Below are positions 1-5,412 of a DNA stretch of 8,831 nt, in pieces. This DNA comes from Bacteroidia bacterium (GTDB lineage Bacteria; Bacteroidota; Bacteroidia; Bacteroidales; BM520). The notes under the pieces were generated by a model. The model worked only from the letters and a program-made list of their open reading frames with translations, had not been told where the DNA came from and did no database searches. The stretch lies in assembly GCA_009930445.1 (NCBI GenBank), contig RZYD01000082.1, positions 1-8,831 of the forward strand. The letters are read 5' to 3'. The translations under genes were made by a program, and so were the position numbers. Each line of letters opens with the position of its first letter. Position 1 is the stretch's first letter.

Positions 1-927
1 CCTACAACTGTTTGGGAATATGATACCAAAAAAACGGTAACTAACGTGGAGGTGTGGACAGAAGAGGGCGTCACATACTACCGCTTAGAGGGACAGCTTC
101 TTGTAGCTGACTATGCCCGCAACCAGGACAATGATAATGGCGGCCCGGTGGCTCATTACAAGGTTGAGGATGCCTGGTATTCATGGGGTAGAGTGCCTTT
201 TATTCCTTTCAAAAATAACCGTGTAGAACTTCCAGATATCCGATTTGTCAAAACTCTGGTTGATGGCTACGACCTGAGCCGGAGTGAAGCGGCGAACTAT
301 GTCGAGGAAGTAAAGAACCTTATTTTTATTCTAAAAGGATATGGCGGCACAGAGATAGAGGAACTTATGCGTTCCATCAATGAGGACCGTGCTATTGCGA
401 TAGATGACCCGGAGGATGGTGGGGTAGACACCATTACCCCTCAGATGGACATTACAGCCCTCAGAGAACACTATGAACAGCTTAAGCGAGACCTCAATGA
501 GGATGGACAGGCTGTCAGCAAAGACGTGGATAAATATGGCAATGCACCATCTGGTGTAGCCCTTAAGTTTATGTATGCCGGGCTGGACTTGAAATGCAAC
601 TTGATGGAAACCGAATTCAAGATGGGGTTTGAAAATCTTTTATATTTTGTGGATATCTACCTGGACTTAACGGGGCAAGGTAATTTTGAACGTGTCGAGG
701 TTGAATTAGTTTTTAACCGGGATATGGCGGTGAATGAAACAGAAATAATTCAAAATTGCTCAGCGTCCAAGGGAACCGTATCTGACAGAACTGTAGTGGC
801 CCATCACCCTTATGTCTCAGATGTGGAAGAAGAACTGAAGTTGCTGAAAGAGCAGAGGGAAGCTGAAAGTCCACAGTGGGACGTGGTGCCTGATCTAAAG
901 GACGGTGAAGAGGATGGCGAAGAGTAG
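1..927 (+). CDS. Phage portal protein, SPP1 gp6-like family (5' end cut by window)
   Basis: The portal forms the dodecameric ring at the capsid vertex through which DNA is packaged and released, and on which the head-tail connectors assemble. The frame is open from base 1, so the 308 residues seen are the C-terminal part; the family is usually about 450-500 residues, so roughly 150-180 are missing. A methionine-type start (GTG) at 46 lies inside the continuous reading frame and is not a true start. The family-typical stretch is GNAPSGVALKFMYAGLDLK at about residues 180-198, followed by an amphipathic region matching the portal stem/wing. The end is acidic (DLKDGEEDGEE), preceded by HPYVSDVEEEL, a pattern common at portal C-termini. 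It overlaps the next gene, the minor head protein, as usual in SPP1-like modules. Family identification is from sequence pattern only. Confidence 0.93.
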   Translation, partial: PTTVWEYDTKKTVTNVEVWTEEGVTYYRLEGQLLVADYARNQDNDNGGPVAHYKVEDAWYSWGRVPFIPFKNNRVELPDIRFVKTLVDGYDLSRSEAANYVEEVKNLIFILKGYGGTEIEELMRSINEDRAIAIDDPEDGGVDTITPQMDITALREHYEQLKRDLNEDGQAVSKDVDKYGNAPSGVALKFMYAGLDLKCNLMETEFKMGFENLLYFVDIYLDLTGQGNFERVEVELVFNRDMAVNETEIIQNCSASKGTVSDRTVVAHHPYVSDVEEELKLLKEQREAESPQWDVVPDLKDGEEDGEE

Positions 928-1705
928 CCAGAAGTATTGGGAATACAGAATTGCCGGTAATACCTGGAAAACTTATAATTCCATCGAAGAAAAAAACCGT
1001 GATTTATTAGATTTTTATATAGATGCCAGTAAGAATGTTAAAGAAGAACTCTATTCTATTGCTGAAAAATACAGCAAGGATGGGGTTCTTTCTCTTTCCG
1101 ATATGCACAAGCAGAACCGTTTGACGGAACTCAACAAAAAATATGAGGACATTGCTCTGGAACTCGGCAGGCAGGTGGAAGAAATGGCCACCGTGAATAT
1201 GCAGGAGGGATTTAAGGAAGTCTACGGAAACGTCTCCGCTGCCCTAGGTGATACAGATTTTTCCATGCCAAATAAAAAGCTGATGGACAAGTTGCTTGAA
1301 GAGCCCTGGCGGGGAGATTCTTTTTCTGGCAGGCTATGGAAGAATCAAAAGCGGCTGGCTTCAGGGCTTAATAACGTATTGCTTAATGGCTTGCAGCAGG
1401 GTAAGACAGCCACAGAGATAGCGGTCAATCTGCACAACTTGGTTGGAAACAGCTTCAACGACTGTCACAGGATTGTCCGGACAGAGAGTATGCACTATCT
1501 GAACGATGCCACACTGCAGAGATACAAGGATAGTGGCATCGATGAAGTACAGGTCTGGGCATCCCACGATGAAAGAACTTGCGATGTATGCGGTTCGGAG
1601 CATGAGAAGAAATACTCTATCAACAGATGCCCAGTGGTGCCATTTCATCCAAACTGCAGGTGCACGATTATTCCCGTTATTGAGGTTGAAAAATTTGATA
1701 GATAA
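914..1705 (+). CDS. Phage minor head protein, Mu F / SPP1 gp7-like head morphogenesis protein
   Basis: This protein sits at or near the portal inside the head and is needed for making infectious particles in SPP1 and Mu relatives. With the ATG at 914 it has 263 residues. A GTG at 905 in the same frame would add three residues, but the AAAGG at 897-901 is only 3 bases from it, so I prefer 914. Either start overlaps the portal stop. The N-terminal half is helical and charged. The C-terminal domain carries the family signature: RTE at 189-191, N197 and A199, W215, then a likely metal site with C223-x2-C226, C239, and HPNCRC giving H245, C248 and C250. The order of these residues closely fits the Mu F-like head morphogenesis domain. 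The function is inferred from the family and from its position directly after the portal gene. Confidence 0.93.
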   Translation: MAKSSQKYWEYRIAGNTWKTYNSIEEKNRDLLDFYIDASKNVKEELYSIAEKYSKDGVLSLSDMHKQNRLTELNKKYEDIALELGRQVEEMATVNMQEGFKEVYGNVSAALGDTDFSMPNKKLMDKLLEEPWRGDSFSGRLWKNQKRLASGLNNVLLNGLQQGKTATEIAVNLHNLVGNSFNDCHRIVRTESMHYLNDATLQRYKDSGIDEVQVWASHDERTCDVCGSEHEKKYSINRCPVVPFHPNCRCTIIPVIEVEKFDR

Positions 1706-1737
1706 AATAGCGTAGTATTGATGCCAGGAGGTAAACC

Positions 1738-2001
1738 ATGAAAGTGGAATGTATCTGCGGATATCTGATGAATCCAGAGAGAATAAAGCTGCATGAACAC
1801 CGGCAGCAGGATGGCTTGATAGATGTTTATTACGCCTGTCCAAAATGCAAAGCCCAGCACCATGTATGCTATCATAATGCAGAGACCAAGAATCTACAGA
1901 AGCTTATCAAAAAGGCTGAAAGAGCCGGAGATGCAGATAAGCTTATGGATTACAAGGAAAAGTTCAAAACGTCTCTGGATTCCCTTAATAATCGCTTGTA
2001 G
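1738..2001 (+). CDS. Small zinc-ribbon-like phage protein of unknown function
   Basis: An 87-residue protein with a strong AGGAGG site at 1726-1731, six bases before the ATG. It contains two cysteine pairs suited to binding one zinc ion: C5-x-C7 near the start, and C34-P-x-C37, followed by a cluster H41, H42, C44 and H46. The C-terminal half, from about residue 50, is a charged helix rich in Lys, Asp and Glu (KLIKKAERAGDADKLMDYKEK). I do not recognise a named family. It lies 32 bases after the minor head gene and before the lipoprotein, so it is probably co-transcribed with the head genes. It could be a small nucleic-acid-binding or protein-bridging factor, but nothing in the sequence decides that. 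It is confidently a real gene because of the ribosome binding site, the motif layout and the fit between genes. Confidence 0.82.
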   Translation: MKVECICGYLMNPERIKLHEHRQQDGLIDVYYACPKCKAQHHVCYHNAETKNLQKLIKKAERAGDADKLMDYKEKFKTSLDSLNNRL

Positions 2002-2024
2002 GATATGAACGGAAATGGTAATAT
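1996..2024 (+). promoter_or_regulatory. Candidate sigma-70/sigma-A-type promoter for the lipoprotein gene
   Basis: TTGTAG at 1996-2001 and TAATAT at 2019-2024 are separated by 17 bases, and TGG directly before the -10 box gives an extended -10 (TGgTAATAT). The -35 matches consensus at only 3 of 6 positions and the -10 at 4 of 6. A start site would fall near 2031, leaving a short leader before the ribosome binding site at 2044-2050. The -35 overlaps the stop codon of the zinc-ribbon gene. This is a weak to moderate call that gains weight from the terminator after the gene. Confidence 0.4.
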
Positions 2025-2056
2025 AGAGTTATCATTAATGTATGGAGGGAAACGTT

Positions 2057-2626
2057 ATGAAAAAGCTAATAAGTGTACTGATTTTGGGGATGATGTGCCT
2101 TTGTCTGGTAGGGTGCAGCAGTGGAGCCAAGAAGGAAACAGAGCCAGTAACCACGGTTGCCGAGATAGAGACGGAAACAGAGACCGAAACAGAATCTGAA
2201 ACCGATGAGGGTATCAAAGAGATTGGAGTCGGAGAGCCAGTCACAGTAGAAACAGAATGGGGGAGCTATATACTTGCAATAACTGGTGTTAGTGAAACGG
2301 ACTGGTGGGAAAGGGCTAACAAAAACACAGATAAAACTGTTATTTTGGTAGAATACTCGGTAGAAAATATTGATTTTTCTAATGAATATACCTCAGGTGT
2401 AGTTATAAGCACGGAAGCCTTTAAGATTTCTGATGATGAAAACTATCTTTTAAAGGATTTTTCGTCAGGATATGATGATAGAGTAAATTTCTTTGAAACA
2501 GTTGACCCTGGGTATAAGTCTGAATCTGCTCTCCCGTACATACTGGATAGGGATACAGAATACATTGACGTTGTTATTACAAGGTCGTCTGGAGATATAG
2601 CGAAGGTGCGAGTAAACATCGAATAG
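2057..2626 (+). CDS. Secreted lipoprotein, probable phage cargo (moron) gene, DUF4352-like domain
   Basis: A 189-residue predicted lipoprotein. The ATG at 2057 follows GGAGGGA (2044-2050) by six bases; an ATG at 2042 in frame would place that site inside the gene, so I reject it. The signal peptide is MKK, a hydrophobic stretch at about 4-19 and the lipobox LVGC with lipidated C20. A linker follows with ETET repeats at 38-49. From about residue 52 there is a beta-rich domain with TVILVEYSVEN, FKISDDENYLL and a later VDPGYKSE. This resembles the DUF4352-type immunoglobulin-like domains of Firmicutes surface lipoproteins; that match is my inference. A membrane-anchored lipoprotein is not a usual head-assembly component. 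With its own candidate promoter and a terminator seven bases downstream, it looks like cargo expressed from the prophage, possibly altering the host surface or excluding other phages. No function is proven. Confidence 0.88.
   Translation: MKKLISVLILGMMCLCLVGCSSGAKKETEPVTTVAEIETETETETESETDEGIKEIGVGEPVTVETEWGSYILAITGVSETDWWERANKNTDKTVILVEYSVENIDFSNEYTSGVVISTEAFKISDDENYLLKDFSSGYDDRVNFFETVDPGYKSESALPYILDRDTEYIDVVITRSSGDIAKVRVNIE
2168..2203 (+). repeat. In-frame 12-base tandem repeat, about three copies
   Basis: GAGACGGAAACA at 2168-2179, GAGACCGAAACA at 2180-2191 and the diverged GAATCTGAAACC at 2192-2203. The unit is a multiple of three and encodes ETET, ETET and ESET (residues 38-49) in the linker between the lipidation site and the folded domain of the lipoprotein. 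Copy-number change would alter only the linker length. Confidence 0.85.
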
Positions 2627-2632
2627 AGATTT

Positions 2633-2663
2633 AAACCGCTTACAATTATGTAGGCAGTTTTTT
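2633..2663 (+). terminator. Intrinsic terminator after the lipoprotein gene
   Basis: Stem arms 2633-2643 (AAACCGCTTAC) and 2650-2660 (GTAGGCAGTTT) with a six-base loop AATTAT. Ten of eleven positions pair, with one T-G wobble and one C-A mismatch. A run of six T (2658-2663) follows. It begins seven bases after the lipoprotein stop codon, so it would end that transcript and also act on read-through from the upstream head genes. Confidence 0.75.
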
Positions 2664-2732
2664 AATACCATAAATCTGATAGAAAGGATTGGTGGTCCTA
2701 CATATCTCCCAGCTATGGGTTAAATAGCACAC

Positions 2733-2761
2733 AGGCACTTGGGTTATTCCAGGTGCCTTTT
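2733..2761 (+). terminator. Strong terminator-like hairpin upstream of the scaffold gene
   Basis: Arms 2733-2742 (AGGCACTTGG) and 2749-2758 (CCAGGTGCCT) pair at all ten positions with one T-G wobble, around a six-base loop GTTATT. TTTT (2758-2761) then CTC follows. It stands 75 bases after the first terminator and 95 bases before the scaffold start. Transcription of the capsid genes would have to pass it by read-through or anti-termination, or start after it. It could instead be an RNA processing or leader structure. Confidence 0.65.
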
Positions 2762-2813
2762 CTCTACTCTTTTTTATGGGTTGAAGAGTATAAAGAACAA
2801 CGGTGCAGCCCAG

Positions 2814-2830
2814 TACCGGGAGAGCCGGTA
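2814..2830 (+). repeat. Perfect inverted repeat in the scaffold leader
   Basis: TACCGG (2814-2819), spacer GAGAG, CCGGTA (2825-2830). It has no T run, so it is not a terminator. It ends 11 bases before the scaffold ribosome binding site and could be a small RNA hairpin or a protein-binding site. Confidence 0.5.
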
Positions 2831-2855
2831 TAAAAATCTATGGAGGTAAAAGGAA

Positions 2856-3452
2856 ATGGAATGGTTACAGAAAATTTTATCAAATGCGGTATATGGAGAA
2901 GATGGCAAGCTGGATGTTGAGGCTACAGTTAAGAAAGTTAACGAGGAAGCGCCTAAGCATATTGTTCCTAAAGAACAGTACAATTCCAAGGTTAAGGAAT
3001 TGGATACGGCAAATGCCACGATTGGCGATTTAAAGAAAGCCAACGGGGACAATGAAGAACTCCAGAATACGATTAAGACCCATGAGGCTACGATTAAACA
3101 GCTTAAAGCCGACCATGAGACTGAGATGAATGGAATTCGTATTGATTCCGCTATCAGTAAAGCTCTGGCAGATAATAAAGCAAAACACGCAGACCTTTTG
3201 GCCGGAAAATTTGACAGGGAGAAGCTTCAGCTTACAGACGATGGCAAAGTCATTGGCATGGATGAGCAGCTTAAATCCATGAAGGAAACATACAAAGATA
3301 TGTTTACCCAGACTATAAGTGGACAGCCGCCGTTAAATCCGGACGGGAAGCCTTCCGGTGGAAATGCCACATTTGATGCACTTGTTAATAATGCAGACAC
3401 GATGTCTGCAGAAGAAGTAGCTGCACAGTTCGCGGCTATGGAAAAACAGTAA
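2856..3452 (+). CDS. Capsid scaffold protein, phage GP20 family
   Basis: A 198-residue scaffold that guides capsid protein assembly into a procapsid and is then lost. The start ATG at 2856 has GGAGG nine bases upstream. Family features are the opening MEWLQKIL, the segment APKHIVPKEQYNSKVKELDT at about 32-51, and a long charged coiled coil at about 40-100 (repeated L/K/E patterns such as DNEELQNTIKTHEATIKQL). A helical part follows (SAISKALADNKAKHADLL), then a flexible Gly/Pro-rich stretch (QPPLNPDGKPSGGN, about 155-170) and an acidic helical C-terminus that probably contacts the capsid protein. It lies directly upstream of the capsid gene, the normal place for this family. No capsid protease gene is visible in the window, so removal may not need cleavage, as in SPP1; that part is inference. 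Confidence 0.93.
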   Translation: MEWLQKILSNAVYGEDGKLDVEATVKKVNEEAPKHIVPKEQYNSKVKELDTANATIGDLKKANGDNEELQNTIKTHEATIKQLKADHETEMNGIRIDSAISKALADNKAKHADLLAGKFDREKLQLTDDGKVIGMDEQLKSMKETYKDMFTQTISGQPPLNPDGKPSGGNATFDALVNNADTMSAEEVAAQFAAMEKQ

Positions 3453-3470
3453 AAGAGAGGATGATTATTA

Positions 3471-4349
3471 ATGTCAGTAGAAAATTTTAAACCTACATTA
3501 TGGGAAGGTGCTTTAATTCACAACTTCCACAGCGTGTCTATCGCTGACGTGCTGGCAACGAAGCCAGCCGAAATTAAAGGCAACAAGGTTATTTTTAACC
3601 GTATCGGTGCGGGTACTTTAAAGGACTATACAGGTACCGTTGATTGGGATTCCATTGATACCACGCCTGTCGAAATGACTTTTGACAAGAAAAAGTATTT
3701 TGCTTTTTCTCTTGATGACTGTGACAAAGTCCAGTTAAAGAGCGATGTCATGGTAGCAACAACCAAAGAACATTCTGCAATTCTGGCAGAAACATACGAC
3801 AGAGATTTTTTCGCGGCGCTTGGAACAGGTACTGTTATGAAGATTGGCACAACGGCTTCTAAGGTAAAGCTGACACCGCAGAATACCTATGACAAGATTG
3901 TCGATATGGGTACAATGCTTTCACAGAAGAAAGTTCCAAAAACAGAACGTTATGTGACTGTAAGTGCTGCTATTCTTGGAATTCTGTCTAAGGATAAGAG
4001 ATTTACCGCCAACCCGTCTGTGCTTGAAAATGGTATTGTTGAAGGTCAGAGAATCAACGGTATGCAGGTAATGTGCTCTGAGGAACTTCCGGCCAATGTT
4101 GTGTTAGCACATCACAAGTCCGCCATTGGTGCGGCGAAACAGCTTGATGAAATGGAAGCAATGCGTCTGCAGGGTGCTTTTGCAGATGGTATCCGCGGTT
4201 TATGTATGTACGGTGATAAGGTCCTTCGTACTGACGCCAGCGTGGCTCTTTACTACGAAGTAGGTACTGCTGCCGATGTTGACCCAATCAACGTTCGTGT
4301 TGCTAATACTGAAGCTGACCCGGTTCACACGAAACCAGCAACTGCATAG
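3471..4349 (+). CDS. Major capsid protein (HK97-fold expected)
   Basis: A 292-residue protein that forms the icosahedral shell. The ATG at 3471 has AGAGAGG at 3455-3461, nine bases upstream, and lies 18 bases after the scaffold stop. The N-terminal part (ENFKPTLWEGALIHNFH) and the pattern GNKVIFNRIGAGTLKDYTG, then DDCDKVQLKSDVM and AILAETYDRDFFAALG, match the capsid proteins that accompany GP20 scaffolds in Firmicutes siphoviruses. The C-terminal part (LYYEVGTAADVDPINVRVAN) ends in a short Pro/Thr/Ala tail. The length is typical without a cleaved delta domain, in keeping with the separate scaffold gene. A stem-loop overlapping its stop codon may lower transcription of the minor connector genes downstream, allowing more capsid protein to be made. 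The assignment rests on sequence pattern and gene order; the fold itself is inferred. Confidence 0.93.
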   Translation: MSVENFKPTLWEGALIHNFHSVSIADVLATKPAEIKGNKVIFNRIGAGTLKDYTGTVDWDSIDTTPVEMTFDKKKYFAFSLDDCDKVQLKSDVMVATTKEHSAILAETYDRDFFAALGTGTVMKIGTTASKVKLTPQNTYDKIVDMGTMLSQKKVPKTERYVTVSAAILGILSKDKRFTANPSVLENGIVEGQRINGMQVMCSEELPANVVLAHHKSAIGAAKQLDEMEAMRLQGAFADGIRGLCMYGDKVLRTDASVALYYEVGTAADVDPINVRVANTEADPVHTKPATA

Positions 4350-4369
4350 GGGAGGGCTACTCCCCTTTT
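4348..4369 (+). terminator. Hairpin with short T run after the capsid gene, probably a partial terminator
   Basis: GGGGAG (4349-4354), loop GGCTA, CTCCCC (4360-4365), extended by the A4348-T4366 pair and followed by TTTT (4366-4369). The stem starts inside the TAG stop codon of the capsid gene. The T run is short, so read-through into the connector genes is likely. The CCCC arm (4362-4365) can also pair with GGGG at 4371-4375, which is the ribosome binding site of the next gene. Confidence 0.6.
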
Positions 4370-4382
4370 AGGGGGTTAAGAC

Positions 4383-4694
4383 ATGAAACAGGAAATTTTA
4401 ATAGCATTGCTGAAACGTCCGGGACTTTCGGGGCATGAAGAATTTCTCAGTACAATAATTGACGATAGCATTTCTGAAATGAAATCATTTCTAAATTATG
4501 ATGATGAAGAAGAACTGCCCTCCGGATGTGCCCCTGCAGTAAAGGAATTAGCCTTGATACATTTTAACCTGGACGGAGCCGAGGGATTACAAAGCGAATC
4601 TCAAAGCTCTGGGGGCAGTACAACCTATATGGATGCTCTGCCCGACCGGGTTAAGCGTATTGTGCGGAAATACCGCAGATTGCCGAGGTGTTGA
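4383..4694 (+). CDS. Head-tail connector (adaptor) protein, gp6-like / SPP1 gp15-like
   Basis: A 103-residue protein expected to form the ring that binds below the portal. The likely site AGGGGG (4370-4375) is seven bases before the ATG. The sequence is helical: an N-terminal helix pair (EILIALLKRPGLSG, then FLSTIIDDSISEMKSFLNY), an acidic turn DDEEELP, and a second pair (APAVKELALIHFNLDGAEGL) with a Ser/Gly-rich loop SESQSSGGSTTY and a basic end RVKRIVRKYRRLPRC. 'LNYDDEEELP...AVKELALIHFN' is the pattern of small phage connector proteins found directly after capsid genes. The stop at 4692-4694 is one base from the start of the next gene, so the two are probably translationally coupled. Family call from pattern and position. 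Confidence 0.85.
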   Translation: MKQEILIALLKRPGLSGHEEFLSTIIDDSISEMKSFLNYDDEEELPSGCAPAVKELALIHFNLDGAEGLQSESQSSGGSTTYMDALPDRVKRIVRKYRRLPRC

Positions 4695-4695
4695 A

Positions 4696-5010
4696 ATGTC
4701 GGTTAATAGAGATATGCGTCCGTTTATGCTGCAGAAAAACGTCCCGACAAGAACGCCTTCCGGTGCAGAGAAGAACGTGTGGGAAGATATCCGGACCGTA
4801 GATGTAGCCGTATACAAGAAGAATGATGTACGGGTTGTGGCATCTGCGAAATACATGGAATCTACACACACGGGACTGACTAGATATAAAGATATTGATG
4901 CAGATTCCTATCGACTGGTGAGGGACGGGGTCGTATATCAAATTACGGACTGTAACCCAGAAGGACGGCTTACGAATCTGCTTTTAAAGGTGGTGACGGG
5001 CGGTGCCTGA
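4696..5010 (+). CDS. Head closure / head-tail adaptor protein (SPP1 gp16-like)
   Basis: A 104-residue protein expected to form the ring that closes the packaged head and gives the docking surface for the tail. The ATG at 4696 is preceded by GAGGTG (4684-4689) at six bases. The frame is open upstream, but those bases belong to the connector gene in another frame. The sequence is beta-rich: FMLQKNVPTRTPSGAEKN, WEDIRTVDVAVYKKN, then DADSYRLVRDGVVYQITDCN. The pattern of a strand, a Thr-rich loop with HTGLTRYKDI, and a final VYQITD hairpin fits small head-tail joining proteins. It overlaps the next gene by eight bases. Order within the connector cassette supports the call better than the sequence alone. 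Confidence 0.82.
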   Translation: MSVNRDMRPFMLQKNVPTRTPSGAEKNVWEDIRTVDVAVYKKNDVRVVASAKYMESTHTGLTRYKDIDADSYRLVRDGVVYQITDCNPEGRLTNLLLKVVTGGA

Positions 5011-5410
5011 TAATGAGGCTTTTGTTAAAAGTATAGAAGATGCCACATTAAAAATGGTGATGGATGTATCCAGGAACATGAATAAGGCCTGCCTTGTTGT
5101 AGAAGCAGATGCCAGAAAGAAGTGTCCTAAGGATAACGGACTTCTGGCGGCTTCCATTACCAGTGAGTCCCAGGTTACAGCCAGTGAAATAGTTGGGAGA
5201 ATCGGTAGCAACATGGAGTATGGTCCGTATGTTCACAATGGCACAGGAATTTATGCTAAAGATGGTAACGGCCGTAAAACACCTTGGTTGTGGAAAGGCA
5301 TAGGAAAATATGCAGGATTCCATCTGACCAAAGGACAACGGCCTCAGCCGTTTCTGGAGGACGCGAGAAATGCCAATGCTAGTAAAATCAGCGGTATTCT
5401 GGGAGGTTAG
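5003..5410 (+). CDS. HK97 gp10-like phage tail/connector protein
   Basis: A 135-residue protein of the HK97 gp10-like family, found between head closure and tail terminator genes in most siphoviruses and thought to act in head-tail joining or tail completion. It starts with GTG at 5003, inside the end of the preceding gene; AAAGGTGG at 4986-4993 gives a suitable ribosome binding site. Family features are the N-terminal helix with VVEADARKKCPKDNGLLAASI (about 32-51), where 'P.dtG.L..Si' is characteristic. The core strand is IVGRIGSNMEYGPYVHNGTG (about 63-82), with the usual Y-x-x-Y-V-x-x-G-T, and a late GQRPQPFLEDA (about 111-121) corresponds to the 'PFL.pA' end motif. The stop is two bases before the tail terminator gene, so the two are probably coupled. 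Confidence 0.88.
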   Translation: MPDNEAFVKSIEDATLKMVMDVSRNMNKACLVVEADARKKCPKDNGLLAASITSESQVTASEIVGRIGSNMEYGPYVHNGTGIYAKDGNGRKTPWLWKGIGKYAGFHLTKGQRPQPFLEDARNANASKISGILGG

Positions 5411-5412
5411 AT

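Larger units (their letters stand above)
2664..2855 (+). promoter_or_regulatory. Gene-free structured leader of the GP20 scaffold gene
   Basis: No reading frame with a ribosome binding site is visible here. The stretch holds a small hairpin CCCA-GCTA-TGGG at 2708-2719, a strong hairpin with a T-rich tail at 2733-2761, the octamer TATGGGTT twice (2714-2721 and 2775-2782), an inverted repeat at 2814-2830, and the scaffold ribosome binding site GGAGG at 2842-2846. TATAAA occurs at 2789-2794 and 2829-2834, but neither has a convincing -35 box. I recall that comparative studies reported structured RNA motifs named after the GP20 gene and found upstream of it. I cannot confirm that this is one of them. 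Confidence 0.45.

Noticed and set aside
905..1705. GTG at 905 as start of the minor head protein
   Set aside because: The ribosome binding site AAAGG is only three bases away; ATG 914 is better spaced and gives the usual MAK-type opening. The difference is three residues and could still be wrong.
1361..1843. 160-codon open frame on the minus strand across the minor head gene end and the zinc-ribbon gene
   Set aside because: It is antisense to two well-supported genes, spans their junction and has no recognisable protein features; it is a shadow frame.
2005..2199. Overlapping 64-codon plus-strand frame at the start of the lipoprotein gene
   Set aside because: No ribosome binding site precedes it, and its codons lie under the lipoprotein signal peptide and linker in another frame; the composition reflects the repeat.
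2168..2203. Short direct repeats considered as a CRISPR-like array
   Set aside because: Units are 12 bases, adjacent, without spacers, and they are coding sequence.
2035..2244. Minus-strand frame with a Ser/Val repeat (SVSVSVS)
   Set aside because: It is the reverse reading of the 12-base repeat that encodes ETET in the lipoprotein.
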